Positions 43,264-51,869 of a DNA stretch of 64,000 nucleotides are shown here, piece after piece. The notes beneath the pieces are model-generated. The model was given only the letters and a program-made list of their open reading frames with translations, had not been told where the DNA came from and ran no database searches. Position 1 is the first letter of the stretch; every line of letters starts with the position of its first letter. The translations under genes were made by a program, and so were the position numbers. Source of the DNA: Paludisphaera soli (GTDB taxonomy: Bacteria > Planctomycetota > Planctomycetia > Isosphaerales > Isosphaeraceae); the NCBI RefSeq assembly GCF_011064595.1, contig NZ_JAALJI010000019.1, positions 84,540-148,539 on the forward strand. Reading direction: 5' to 3'.

Positions 43264-43293
43264 TTGCCGGGACGGGCGTCGTTCTGCTAGGCT
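43264..43293 (+). promoter_or_regulatory. Sigma70-type promoter of hisS
   Basis: TTGCCG (43264-43269), an 18-base spacer and TAGGCT (43288-43293). The leader of about 95 bases holds a small hairpin (CCGGCC-GATG-GGCCGG) but no run of His codons or T-box signature. Confidence 0.5.
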
Positions 43294-43395
43294 GGATCCG
43301 CGCCAATGCGCTGATACCTCGTCGCAACTCGTTGAGTGCGGTCCGACTCCGGCCGATGGGCCGGCGTCGAGGGGCCGCGATAGGGCCAGAAGCCG

Positions 43396-44766
43396 ATGAT
43401 CGACCCCCGGGTGGCCAGCGGGCTGAGAGACCTGCTCCCCGCCGTCATGATCCCCCGCGAGCGGATGCTCCAGACCTTCCGCGAGACCTTCTCGTCGTTC
43501 GGCTTCGTGCCGATCGAGACGCCGCACATCGAGCGGATGGAGGTCCTGACCGGCAAGGGGGCCGGCTCCGACGAGGTGCTGCGGCAGATCTTCGAGGTCA
43601 CGAACAAGGGGGGGACGCCCGGCGAGCTGGCCCTGCGGTTCGACCTGACCGTCCCCCTGGCCCGGTTCGTCGCGAAGCACATGGACGAGGTCGGCGTGCC
43701 GTTCAAGCGCTACGCCATCGGCTCGGTCTTCCGGGGCGAGCGGCCGGCCAAGGGCCGGTTCCGCGAGTTCGTCCAGTGCGACTTCGACACGATCGGCACC
43801 GACAGCCGCCTGGCCGACGCCGAGACCGCGCAGATCATCCACGCGGCGCTCGCCGCCGCCGACGTGCCCCCGTTCACGATCACGCTCAACAACCGCAAGA
43901 TCCTCGACGGCGTGCTGGAGACGCTGGAGCTTTCCGGCAAGTCCGGCCTCGTCCTGCGGTCGCTGGACAAGCTCGCCAAGATCGGCCGCGACGGCGTGAC
44001 GGCCGAGCTGGCCCGCCCCGCCGAGGAGGGGGGCGCGGGGCTCTCGCCCGACCAGGCCGCGCGGATCCTGGACTTCGCCGAGGCCGGCCGGGGCGGCCCC
44101 GCCGTCCTCGACGCCGCCGAGGCGAGCCTGGGCTCGAACCCCAGGGCCGCTCAGGGGATCGCCGACCTGCGGCAGGTCCTCCACTTCCTGGAAGCCGGCG
44201 AGGTGCCCCCGGGACGGGTGGCGATCGACCTCGGCCTGGCGCGCGGGCTGGACTACTACACCGGGATCGTCTTCGAGACGACCGTGGACGGCTGGGAGCG
44301 TTTCGGCAGCATCGCGTCGGGCGGACGCTACGACGACCTGGCGAGCCTCTACACCAGCCGTCGCCTCCCCGGCGTCGGCGCCTCGATCGGGCTCGACCGC
44401 CTCCTGGCCCTGCTGGAAGAGGCCGGGGCGCTCAAGGCGGCGACGTCGACCGCACCGGTGCTGTTCGCCAACTTCCCGGGCGTCGACCCGGCCATCGCCG
44501 TCCGCCTGGCGGCGAGGCTCCGCAAGGTCGGGATCGGCTGCGAGATCTATCCGGAGCCGATCCAGGTCGGCAAGCAGATGGGCTACGGCTCCAAGCACGG
44601 CCACAAACTGGCGGTGATCGTCGGCCCCGACGAGGCCGCCGCCGAGTCCTTCAACCTCCGCTCGCTGGAGACCCGTCACGAGGACAAGGGCCTCGCCTGG
44701 TCGGTCCTGGAGGACTCCGTCCACGGGGCGCTGGAGCTGCTGGACAACGGGAGGCTCCCCTCATGA
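43396..44766 (+). CDS. hisS: Histidyl-tRNA synthetase
   Basis: A 456-residue class II synthetase that charges tRNA-His. Motif 2 is FRGERPAKGRFREFVQCDFD, the histidine-A motif is ARGLDYYTGIVFE and GGRYDDLASLY follows; the C-terminal anticodon-binding domain is complete. The start MIDPRVASGLRDLLP is typical. The stop overlaps the hisZ start by four bases (ATGA), and hisZ in turn overlaps hisG, so charging enzyme, regulatory paralogue and first biosynthetic enzyme are made from one transcript. Confidence 0.96.
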   Translation: MIDPRVASGLRDLLPAVMIPRERMLQTFRETFSSFGFVPIETPHIERMEVLTGKGAGSDEVLRQIFEVTNKGGTPGELALRFDLTVPLARFVAKHMDEVGVPFKRYAIGSVFRGERPAKGRFREFVQCDFDTIGTDSRLADAETAQIIHAALAAADVPPFTITLNNRKILDGVLETLELSGKSGLVLRSLDKLAKIGRDGVTAELARPAEEGGAGLSPDQAARILDFAEAGRGGPAVLDAAEASLGSNPRAAQGIADLRQVLHFLEAGEVPPGRVAIDLGLARGLDYYTGIVFETTVDGWERFGSIASGGRYDDLASLYTSRRLPGVGASIGLDRLLALLEEAGALKAATSTAPVLFANFPGVDPAIAVRLAARLRKVGIGCEIYPEPIQVGKQMGYGSKHGHKLAVIVGPDEAAAESFNLRSLETRHEDKGLAWSVLEDSVHGALELLDNGRLPS

Positions 44767-46325
44767 GCGGGCCTCGACCGAGGAGGGCCGACGAGGCCGT
44801 CGCCACCGAGAGCCACGTCGGCCAGGTCCGCGGCACCCGCGACTGGCTCGGGCTCGACTACGCGCGGCTGCTCGGCTACGAGCGGACGCTGCTCGACCGC
44901 TTCGCCCGCGCGGGCTACCGGCCGGCGCGGACGCCGGTCCTGGAGCTGTCCGACCTGCATGAGCGGAAGAGCGGGGCGGGGATCGTGGGCAAGCTGTTCG
45001 AGGTCTCGGGCGCCGGGACGGCCGGCATCTGCCTGCGTCCCGAGCTGACCGCCGGGGTCGTGCGGGCCTACGTCGAATCCGACGAGCCGCCCCCCCTGCC
45101 CTGGCGAGCGAGCGTCTCGGGCCCGGTCTTCCGGTTCCAGTCGACGGGCAAGGGGCTCGACCGCGAGTTCGTGCAGACGGGCGTCGAGCTGATCGGCGCG
45201 GGGGGCCCGGCGGCCGACGCCGAGATCATCTGGCTGGCCGACTGGTCGCTGCGGGCGCTGGGCGTCCGCGAGCCGAGGATCCGCGTGGGCCACGTCGGCC
45301 TGATCCTGGAGCTGCTGGGCCGCGCCGGGCTGCCGTCCGCGGCGACCGCCGCCTTGGTCGAGTCGCTGAGCGAGGCCGCCAGCGAGGGCAAGGGGGTCAA
45401 CTCCCTGGAAACGGCCCTGGACCGGCTGACGACCTGGCTGGGATCGAGCGGGACGGCCGAGGAGGCCGAGGCGGCCTTCGCGACCCCGGCGACGGCCCCC
45501 GAGCCGGCCGTCGACCGCCTCTTCCGCCACCTCGTCCCCGACGTGGCCGGCCGCCGATCGGCCGGCGAGATCGTCGGCCGGTTGCGGCGCAAGTGGTCGC
45601 TGGAGCACTCGCTGCACGACGCGCTCGGCAAGGTCCGCGAGCTGGTCCGCGACCTGGCCGGGCTCCGGGGCCCCGCCGCCGGGGTCCTCGCCCGGCTCGA
45701 CGACCGCTTCGCGGAGCTGGCCCCCGAGTCGACCGCCGCGATCCGCGAGCTGGCCGACATGCTGGAACACCACGGCGTCGACCTGGGCCGGGTCGAGCTG
45801 GACCTGGGCTTCGGCCGGGGGATCGGCTTCTACACCCAGATGATCTTCGAGCTGGCCGTGGACACGCCCGACGGGCCCGTCGCGGTCTGCGGCGGCGGCC
45901 GGTACGACGGCCTGGCCCGGGTGCTGGGCGGCGACGGCGACCGCGACGACCGCGGGGCCGGCTTCGCCTTCGGCCTGGAGCGGCTCGACCAGGCGATCGG
46001 CCGATCGGGCGACGGCGGGGCGAGGGCGAAATCCCCCCAGGGCTTCCTGGTGACCGGCGGTCGCGACGGGGGGCTCGGCCGCGAGGCCGCCAGCCTCGCC
46101 GCGTTCCTCCGCGACCGGCTCGACCTCCCGGTCGTCGTCGCGGACCTGCCGCTTTCCGACGCCGTGGGCTACGCCCGGGGCCTCGGCCTGAACCGCATCG
46201 TCGCCGCCGGCCCGGACGTGGAGCTGTGGGACCTGGACCACGGCGACGTCCGCCCCGTCGACGGGGGCGAGCTGATCGACCAGATCCGTGGCCGCCTTTC
46301 GGTGGTCCGGGGGGACGCCCGATGA
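44763..46325 (+). CDS. hisZ: ATP phosphoribosyltransferase regulatory subunit (HisZ)
   Basis: A 520-residue HisRS paralogue. It keeps the class II fold marks RGIGFYTQMIFEL and CGGGRYDGLARVLGG but has a changed motif 2 region (FRFQSTGKGLDREFVQTGVELIG), as expected for HisZ, which does not charge tRNA and instead partners HisG. It is longer than typical HisZ (about 390 residues) because a C-terminal domain like the HisRS anticodon-binding domain remains (GFLVTGGRDGGLGREAASLAAFLRD and further). A divergent second histidyl-tRNA synthetase cannot be fully excluded. Four-base overlaps with hisS and hisG show tight coupling. Confidence 0.8.
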   Translation: MSGPRPRRADEAVATESHVGQVRGTRDWLGLDYARLLGYERTLLDRFARAGYRPARTPVLELSDLHERKSGAGIVGKLFEVSGAGTAGICLRPELTAGVVRAYVESDEPPPLPWRASVSGPVFRFQSTGKGLDREFVQTGVELIGAGGPAADAEIIWLADWSLRALGVREPRIRVGHVGLILELLGRAGLPSAATAALVESLSEAASEGKGVNSLETALDRLTTWLGSSGTAEEAEAAFATPATAPEPAVDRLFRHLVPDVAGRRSAGEIVGRLRRKWSLEHSLHDALGKVRELVRDLAGLRGPAAGVLARLDDRFAELAPESTAAIRELADMLEHHGVDLGRVELDLGFGRGIGFYTQMIFELAVDTPDGPVAVCGGGRYDGLARVLGGDGDRDDRGAGFAFGLERLDQAIGRSGDGGARAKSPQGFLVTGGRDGGLGREAASLAAFLRDRLDLPVVVADLPLSDAVGYARGLGLNRIVAAGPDVELWDLDHGDVRPVDGGELIDQIRGRLSVVRGDAR

Positions 46326-47374
46326 CCGAGAACCTGATCGACCCCATCCGCCTGGCGATCCCCTCGAAGGGGCACCTCTACGAGGGGATCATCGACATCC
46401 TGAAGACGGCCGGCTACAAGGTCCGGCGCGCCAGCGACCGCCAGTACGAGGCGACGATCTCGGGCCAGCCCCGGTTCCACGTCGTCTTCATGCGGCCGAC
46501 CGACATCGTCCTGCAGGTGCAGGAGGGGCGTTGCCACCTGGGCGTCACCGGGATGGACGTCTACGCCGAGCAGGCGTTCGAGGCGCAGGAGGCGGCGGTG
46601 GTCGTCCCCGACCTGGGCTACGGCGGCTGCCGGCTCGTGGTCGCCGTGCCGGAGAGCTGGGTGGACGTCGGCCACGTCATGGACCTGGTCGACCTTACGG
46701 CCGAGTTCAAGGCGTCGGGCCGGACGTTCCGGGTCTCGACCAAGTACCCCGCGCTGGTGCGCCAGTACTTCCGCAAGTGGGGCGTGTATTACTACCAGTT
46801 GATCGATTCCGACGGCGCGCTGGAGCTGCACCCGAGCCTGGGCATCGCCGACGTGATCGTCGACCTGACCAGCTCCGGCGTGACGCTCAAGGACAACCGG
46901 CTGCGGGAGCTGGCCGGGGGGATCGTCCTGGACTCGGCGTCGTGCCTGATCGGCCACGCGCCGAGCCTCGCGGCCTTGGTCGCCGAAGGGAAGACGGGGC
47001 CGCTGGCGCTCCTGCTGGACGCGATGGACGGCGTGCGGCGGTCCGAGGGGCTGCTCCACCTGGAGGTGGTCGGCTCGCCCGCCGCGCCGGGGCCGGAGAC
47101 GGCCTCGGCGGTGGCCGAGTACCTGCGCGGCCAGGGGGCGCAGCACATCGCCCGGGGCGAGGTCTGGGACGATCGCGGCCTCCCCGGCTGGCGGGTCACG
47201 GCGCTGGTCGCGGCCAAGAAGCTGACGGCCTGCCAGCGCGCCCTGTTCGAGCTGGGGGCCAGCCGGATCGTGGGGCTCCCGGCCCAGTTCGTGTTCGACC
47301 GCGACGCGCCGTCGACGTTCGACGACCTGCGAGAGCGGCTCGCCGTCCCCGCGGGAGGCGCCGCGGGGGCTTGA
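46322..47374 (+). CDS. hisG: ATP phosphoribosyltransferase, long form
   Basis: A 350-residue enzyme catalysing the first step of histidine synthesis (ATP plus PRPP). The catalytic two-domain part covers about residues 1-240 with RLAIPSKGHLYEG at the start and the PRPP loop in GIADVIVDLTSSGVTLKDN. A further C-terminal domain (about 245-345; GLLHLEVV, then GWRVTALVAAKKLTACQRALFELGASRIVGLP) corresponds in position and pattern to the ACT-like regulatory domain of long-form HisG. This is unusual next to hisZ, which normally serves short-form HisG lacking that domain. The start overlaps the hisZ stop by four bases. Confidence 0.9.
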   Translation: MTENLIDPIRLAIPSKGHLYEGIIDILKTAGYKVRRASDRQYEATISGQPRFHVVFMRPTDIVLQVQEGRCHLGVTGMDVYAEQAFEAQEAAVVVPDLGYGGCRLVVAVPESWVDVGHVMDLVDLTAEFKASGRTFRVSTKYPALVRQYFRKWGVYYYQLIDSDGALELHPSLGIADVIVDLTSSGVTLKDNRLRELAGGIVLDSASCLIGHAPSLAALVAEGKTGPLALLLDAMDGVRRSEGLLHLEVVGSPAAPGPETASAVAEYLRGQGAQHIARGEVWDDRGLPGWRVTALVAAKKLTACQRALFELGASRIVGLPAQFVFDRDAPSTFDDLRERLAVPAGGAAGA

Positions 47375-47396
47375 AACGTCCGAGCAGGAGGGCTTC

Positions 47397-47768
47397 GTGC
47401 GACCGACCCGCGTGCTCATCGTGGACGACAACCGCGACGCGGCCGACCTCGCCGTGATGGTCCTCTCCGTCGAGGGCCATCAGGCGGAGGCGGTCTACAA
47501 CGGCTTCGACGCCCTCCAGGCCGACCGCCGCTTCCGCCCCGACGTCGTCCTGCTCGACATCGGCATGCCCGGGATGGACGGCTACCAGCTCGCCGAGACG
47601 CTCCGGCGCGAGGCCCCGCCGCCGCTCCTGATCTCCCTCTCCGGCTACGCCGATGAGTCCGCCCGGAAGCGCTCGCGCGACGCCGGCTGCTCCAGCCACC
47701 TCGTCAAGCCCGTCGACATCGAGAGCATGCTCAGGCTCGTGGGCGCCGCGCCGGCCCGCGAGCCCTGA
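47397..47768 (+). CDS. Single-domain response regulator
   Basis: A 123-residue receiver-only protein: acidic pocket [10 protein letters not shown], phospho-acceptor Asp in [11 protein letters not shown], the Ser/Thr position SLSGYADE and Lys in LVKPVDI. It has no output domain, so it would act by phosphotransfer or protein binding. The start is GTG at 47397 with AGGAGGG upstream, 22 bases after the hisG stop, which suggests it rides on the his transcript. Its sequence is clearly related to the receiver at the end of the hybrid kinase at 41601 (both LDIGxPGMDGY and HLVKPV). Confidence 0.9.
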   Translation: MRPTRVLIVDDNRDAADLAVMVLSVEGHQAEAVYNGFDALQADRRFRPDVVLLDIGMPGMDGYQLAETLRREAPPPLLISLSGYADESARKRSRDAGCSSHLVKPVDIESMLRLVGAAPAREP

Positions 47769-47829
47769 GCCCCGAACCGCGCCCGTCCCACCCCATTTCG
47801 TCTCGTCCCGGCCGATCGGAGCCGTCGCC

Positions 47830-48837
47830 ATGCGCGTCGCCGTGTTCAGCACCAAGCCCTACGACCGGAGGTCCCTCGACGCCGCGGCCGAGGGGACCGG
47901 CCACCAGTTCCACTACTTCGAGGCCAGGCTGACCCGCGACACGGCCGGCCTGGCCCGGGGCTTCCCCGGGGTCTGCATCTTCGTCAACGACGAGGCCGAC
48001 GCCGCCACCCTCCGCACCCTCAAGGACGGCGGGACGGGCCTGCTCGCCTGCCGCTGCGCGGGGGTCAACCAGGTCGACCTGCACGCGGCCCGCGAGCTGG
48101 GCGTCGCCGTGGCCCGGGTCCCCGCGTATTCGCCCCACGCGGTCGCCGAGTACGCCGTCGGCCTGATCCTGGCCCTGAACCGCAACATCCACCGGGCCTA
48201 CAACCGCGTCCGCGAGGGGAACTTCTCGCTCGACGGCCTGATGGGGTTCGACCTGTTCGGCAAGACGGTCGGCGTGGTCGGCACGGGCAAGATCGGCTCG
48301 CTCACCGCCGGGATCCTCCGCGGCTTCGGCTGCGAGATCCTGGCCCACGACGCTTATGTCAACCCGGCCTGCACGGCGATCGGCGCGCGGTACGTGGGGC
48401 TGGACGAGCTGCTGGCCGCCTCGGACGTCGTCAGCCTGCACTGCCCGCTGACGCCCCAGACCCACCGGCTGATCAACGCCGAGACGCTCGCCCGGATGAA
48501 GCCGGGCGCGATGCTCATCAACACCAGCCGGGGCGGCGTGATCGACACCGGTGCGGTCGTCGACGCCCTCAAGTCGGGCCGGATCGGCTCCCTCGGCCTG
48601 GACGTCTACGAGGAGGAGGAGGACTACTTCTTCGAGGACTTCTCCAGCCGCGTCATCGAGGACGACGTCCTCGCCCGCCTGCTGACCTTCCCCAACGTGC
48701 TCATCACCGGCCATCAGGCCTTCTTCACCCGCGAGGCCATCGGCAACATCGCGCAGACGGTCGTCGAAAGCTTCACCCACCTCGAACAGGGCCGCCCCCT
48801 GTCCAATCTGGCGGAAGCGCCCCCCATGTCGGCCTGA
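47830..48837 (+). CDS. D-2-hydroxyacid dehydrogenase, D-lactate dehydrogenase-like
   Basis: A 335-residue NAD-dependent enzyme of the D-isomer hydroxyacid dehydrogenase family, close to LdhA: nucleotide site [11 protein letters not shown], substrate Arg in [10 protein letters not shown], Glu in [13 protein letters not shown] and catalytic His in ITGHQAFFT. The insertion [19 protein letters not shown] is typical of fermentative D-lactate dehydrogenases, which reduce pyruvate to D-lactate. The start at 47830 ([12 protein letters not shown]) matches the family. It lies 61 bases after the receiver gene on the same strand. Confidence 0.92.
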   Translation: MRVAVFSTKPYDRRSLDAAAEGTGHQFHYFEARLTRDTAGLARGFPGVCIFVNDEADAATLRTLKDGGTGLLACRCAGVNQVDLHAARELGVAVARVPAYSPHAVAEYAVGLILALNRNIHRAYNRVREGNFSLDGLMGFDLFGKTVGVVGTGKIGSLTAGILRGFGCEILAHDAYVNPACTAIGARYVGLDELLAASDVVSLHCPLTPQTHRLINAETLARMKPGAMLINTSRGGVIDTGAVVDALKSGRIGSLGLDVYEEEEDYFFEDFSSRVIEDDVLARLLTFPNVLITGHQAFFTREAIGNIAQTVVESFTHLEQGRPLSNLAEAPPMSA

Positions 48838-48995
48838 AACGACGCGGACCGGCGAGGGTCCGAGAAACTGGGCGATCTTCGGGACGACCAGGAAAGCCCG
48901 GCCTAGGCTTTTCTAGGAAGCCGAGGACGTGCTCGGCTGCTTGTTGCGACGCGAAGCACCGGGTCACGACCCGTCCACCCGACGAGCCGCCGAAA

Positions 48996-49382
48996 ATGAG
49001 ACATGTGCGCCAACACCTGCGAGGAGACTCGCCCCAGCTCAACGCCCCCGTCCTCGATCGCCGTTCCTGGCCCCGGGGCGAGGTTCGATCGCCGGAAGCG
49101 ACCCTGGAGTGGTCGTCTCGGATGGTCGAGACGACCATGGACGCCCGGGTGGTGAACCTGAGCCGAGGGGGCGCCGGCCTGCTCGTCCGCGAGCTGCCCC
49201 CCCCGGACGCCCCCCTCCGCCTGGTCCTGACCGGCTCGCAAGGGGTGGTCGTCGAGGGCTGGGCGGTGGCCAGCCGCGCCCAGTCCGAGCGGGGATGGTG
49301 GTTCGTGCACATGAGGTTCAGCCGCGACTGCCCGTCGCGGCTCCTCGACCGGATCCTGGAGGAGCCCACCGACGAGGACTGA
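48996..49382 (+). CDS. PilZ domain protein
   Basis: A 128-residue single-domain protein with both c-di-GMP-binding signatures of PilZ: RxxxR at 23-27 (RSWPR) and NxSxxG at 54-59 (NLSRGG). It is soluble, without extra domains, so it likely acts by binding a partner when c-di-GMP rises. The gene is isolated. Upstream, an inverted repeat CGGGTC-AC-GACCCG (48960-48973) and a hairpin GCCGAG...CTCGGC near 48920 are visible; their role is unknown. The first ATG at 48996 is used, with no strong ribosome binding site. Confidence 0.8.
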   Translation: MRHVRQHLRGDSPQLNAPVLDRRSWPRGEVRSPEATLEWSSRMVETTMDARVVNLSRGGAGLLVRELPPPDAPLRLVLTGSQGVVVEGWAVASRAQSERGWWFVHMRFSRDCPSRLLDRILEEPTDED

Positions 49383-49426
49383 CGACCCCGCCTTGACCCA
49401 ACCCGCCCGGCCCCGAGGATTGGCCG

Positions 49427-50413
49427 TCACCGACCCAGGTGGCGGGCCAGGAACGCGACCAGCTCGCGCGGCATGCCATCCTCGGGGTCGGGCCGATCTC
49501 GATAGTCGTCGTCGTGCACCAGGACGCACTCGATCCCCAGGGGGTCGAGCCGCTCCTTGAGGGCGACGCCGAAGTTCGGGTGGTGGATCCCCTTGCCCGG
49601 CGGCGAGTCGGCGGGGAGCGGGCCTTTCGGCTCGGAATAGGCCAGGAACGAAGCCGGCGCGTCGCGGCCCGCGTGGGTCAACGGCGAGGCGTCCTCGAAG
49701 AGCGGCGCGAGCATGGGCTCGTCGAGGTCCGCCCCCGCGCCGAGCCCGTAGAACGGCCGGATCGCGACGTGCTCGTGGGCCCGGCCGCCGATCCGCTCCC
49801 GGATGAACCGGGGGTCGTAGGAGGTCTGCGCCCCGATGACGGCCGTGCAGGCCAGCCGCGAGGACCGCCGCCCGACCGGGTCGGGGTCCGAGGGGTCGGC
49901 CAGGTCGGCGTGGAAGGCCAGCCAGAGGACGATCCCCGCCCCCGCCGAATTCCCCGACCCGGCGATCCGATCGCCGTCCAGCCCCAGCTCCGCCGCGTGC
50001 TCGCGCAGATACTGCACGGCCCGGGTGCCGTCGCGCATCGGCCCGGGATAGGGTGACTGCCGCGAGAGCCGGTAATTGGCCGAGGCGACGGCGATCCCCC
50101 GCTCCCGACACCGCCGGATCATCCAGGCCGGCACGCTCGACTTGTCCCCCCCCAGGAAGCCGCCGCCGTGGAAGAAGACCACGACCGGCGCGGGCCTCGG
50201 GGGCCCCACCTCCGGCGTCGGCGGCAGCCAGAGGTCCAGCACGTTGCGATCGAACGGGCCGTAGCGGAGGTCCGCCCGGTCGGGCCTGCGCGACACCGAG
50301 CCGAGCGCGGCCAGGCGGTCGCGCAGGCGGTCCAGTCCGTCGAACACGATCGGCAGGGCGAGCAAGGCCAGGGCCGCGACGGCCGATACGGGAGGGCGGT
50401 AGGACCAGCTCAT
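49427..50413 (-). CDS. Alpha/beta hydrolase, HSL/carboxylesterase-like
   Basis: A 328-residue esterase with a hydrophobic N-terminus (VAALALLALPIVF) that may be a signal or membrane anchor. The oxyanion motif HGGGF and nucleophile motif GSGNSAGA mark the hormone-sensitive lipase/carboxylesterase branch; an acidic residue and a late His (VLVHDDDYRDRP region) complete the expected triad only tentatively. The substrate is unknown. It converges on the PilZ gene, with stops about 44 bases apart. Confidence 0.78.
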   Translation of the reverse strand: MSWSYRPPVSAVAALALLALPIVFDGLDRLRDRLAALGSVSRRPDRADLRYGPFDRNVLDLWLPPTPEVGPPRPAPVVVFFHGGGFLGGDKSSVPAWMIRRCRERGIAVASANYRLSRQSPYPGPMRDGTRAVQYLREHAAELGLDGDRIAGSGNSAGAGIVLWLAFHADLADPSDPDPVGRRSSRLACTAVIGAQTSYDPRFIRERIGGRAHEHVAIRPFYGLGAGADLDEPMLAPLFEDASPLTHAGRDAPASFLAYSEPKGPLPADSPPGKGIHHPNFGVALKERLDPLGIECVLVHDDDYRDRPDPEDGMPRELVAFLARHLGR

Positions 50414-50789
50414 GGAGACGCCTCATGTTGGACCGAGGGCCGGTGCGGGCCGACGCAGCCGCCGTGATCATAGAGCACGACCCGTTCCAAGGCCGTCGCG
50501 AAAGGGCGAAGTCCCCCCGCCGAACCGCGGGCCGAGCCGGTTGCTCCGGCCGCACCGGCCGCGACGGACGTGCGGCCCGCAGCCGCCGGCTCCAACTCGC
50601 CTTGACCCCCCGCCGGGGCCTGCTAAAAGAACGTCGTTCGTCCGCAATTCCGCAGCGCCCCCCGCGGTCGGATCGCCATTTCACGCCGGCGCGGGGGGGA
50701 CGATTGTCGATTTTACCAAGGGACGGCCGCTCCGTCGCGCGAGGATTGCGCGGCGTGATTTCGCAGCCAGGGACGGGGGCTCCACGCTC

Positions 50790-51593
50790 GTGAGCAAATC
50801 AAGGAAGAGGCGGCCGACGCCGACCGATCGGTCGCAGCTGATCCGCCGGATTCTCTACTTCGCCGTGATGGTCGCCACCGGCGGGGGCGCCGGCGTCGGC
50901 GGCTGGCTCTGCAAGGACTACCCCCAGCTCCAGCCGATCATCGCGCTGTTCCTGGGCGAGGCCGGCGCCGACGGCGAGGCCGCCAGCCTCAAGGACTCGT
51001 TCAAGTCGGCCGTCGCCGGGGCCCTGACCGAGTCGTCGAGCCGCCCGGGCGTGTATCAGGTGAGGATCGACGCGGTCCAGCTCGACCCCAAGTCGTTCAC
51101 GCCGGGCCGCACGGTCGACATCCAGGCACAGGTCCGCCGGATCGACGCCGAAGGGGCCGAGTCGGTGGTCTGGGAGAGCCGGACGTTCGGCGAGAACTTC
51201 GCCGTCGTCGGCCGCGACGAGCTGTCGGCCCACTGGTCGAACCGGCCGTTCGAGATCGAATGGCGGCGCGGCGACCGGTTCCTGGTCGAGGTCTGGGGCC
51301 GCAGGGCCGGCCTCTTCTCGGCCCAGTCGTTCCGCATGGCCCGGCGCGACGTCGACTCCTTCCCGCTCGGCTCGGGCGAATTCGCCCTGGAGCCCGAAGG
51401 CCGCGTCCGTCCCGGGACCGACCCCTCGCGCAATCGGATCGTCCTGGCCTCGCGCCGCACCGGCGACGCCGCCCGGCGGCCCGACCAGCCCCCTCGCGAC
51501 GACGTCGTCGGACCCGCGCCCGCGGCCGCCCCCGCACGCCGGGGGCCCGACCTGCCTGCCCGGTTGGCCGAGGGTCCGATCATCATCCGCTGA
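50790..51593 (+). CDS. Membrane-anchored protein of unknown function
   Basis: A 267-residue protein with a basic N-terminus (SKSRKRRPTPT), one membrane helix (ILYFAVMVATGGGAGVGGWL, about 24-43) and an extracytoplasmic beta-rich domain (VYQVRIDAVQLDPKSFTPGRTVDIQAQVRRID, then RFLVEVWGRRAG) that resembles a C2-like or PLAT-like sandwich in pattern only. The C-terminus is Pro/Ala-rich. The start is uncertain: GTG at 50790 gives a sensible anchor and lies after a G-rich stretch; the in-frame upstream ATG adds Arg-rich sequence of doubtful coding value. A DUF3006 gene follows 30 bases later, so the three genes to 52831 may be one unit. Confidence 0.6.
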   Translation: MSKSRKRRPTPTDRSQLIRRILYFAVMVATGGGAGVGGWLCKDYPQLQPIIALFLGEAGADGEAASLKDSFKSAVAGALTESSSRPGVYQVRIDAVQLDPKSFTPGRTVDIQAQVRRIDAEGAESVVWESRTFGENFAVVGRDELSAHWSNRPFEIEWRRGDRFLVEVWGRRAGLFSAQSFRMARRDVDSFPLGSGEFALEPEGRVRPGTDPSRNRIVLASRRTGDAARRPDQPPRDDVVGPAPAAAPARRGPDLPARLAEGPIIIR

Positions 51594-51623
51594 CTTTCCC
51601 GTCCGCCCGACGGAGGCCCCCCC

Positions 51624-51869
51624 GTGCCCCTCCAGCTCTCGGTCGACCGTTTCGAAGGTCCCGACTCGTCGATCGCCGTCCTCGCCTCCGAGGACGGCGC
51701 GTCGCTCGACGTCCCGCGCGCCTGGCTCCCCGCGGGCGTCGCCCCCGGCGACGTCCTGACCGTCACCTTCCGCCGCGACGACGAGGCGACCCGGAAGCTC
51801 GCCGCCGACACCAAGAAGGTCCAGGACGAACTCAAGGCGACCGACCCGGGGGGGGACATCTCGCTGTGA
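51624..51869 (+). CDS. DUF3006 domain protein
   Basis: An 81-residue protein whose first 55 residues match DUF3006 in pattern: LSVDRFEGPDSSIAVL...DVPRAWLPAGVAPGDVLTV. These small proteins are usually encoded next to a ComEC-like metallo-beta-lactamase protein, as here, where the stop overlaps the next start by four bases (GTGA). Biochemical function is unknown; a partner of the MBL protein is likely from the coupling. It has no signal peptide or membrane segment. Confidence 0.82.
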   Translation: MPLQLSVDRFEGPDSSIAVLASEDGASLDVPRAWLPAGVAPGDVLTVTFRRDDEATRKLAADTKKVQDELKATDPGGDISL

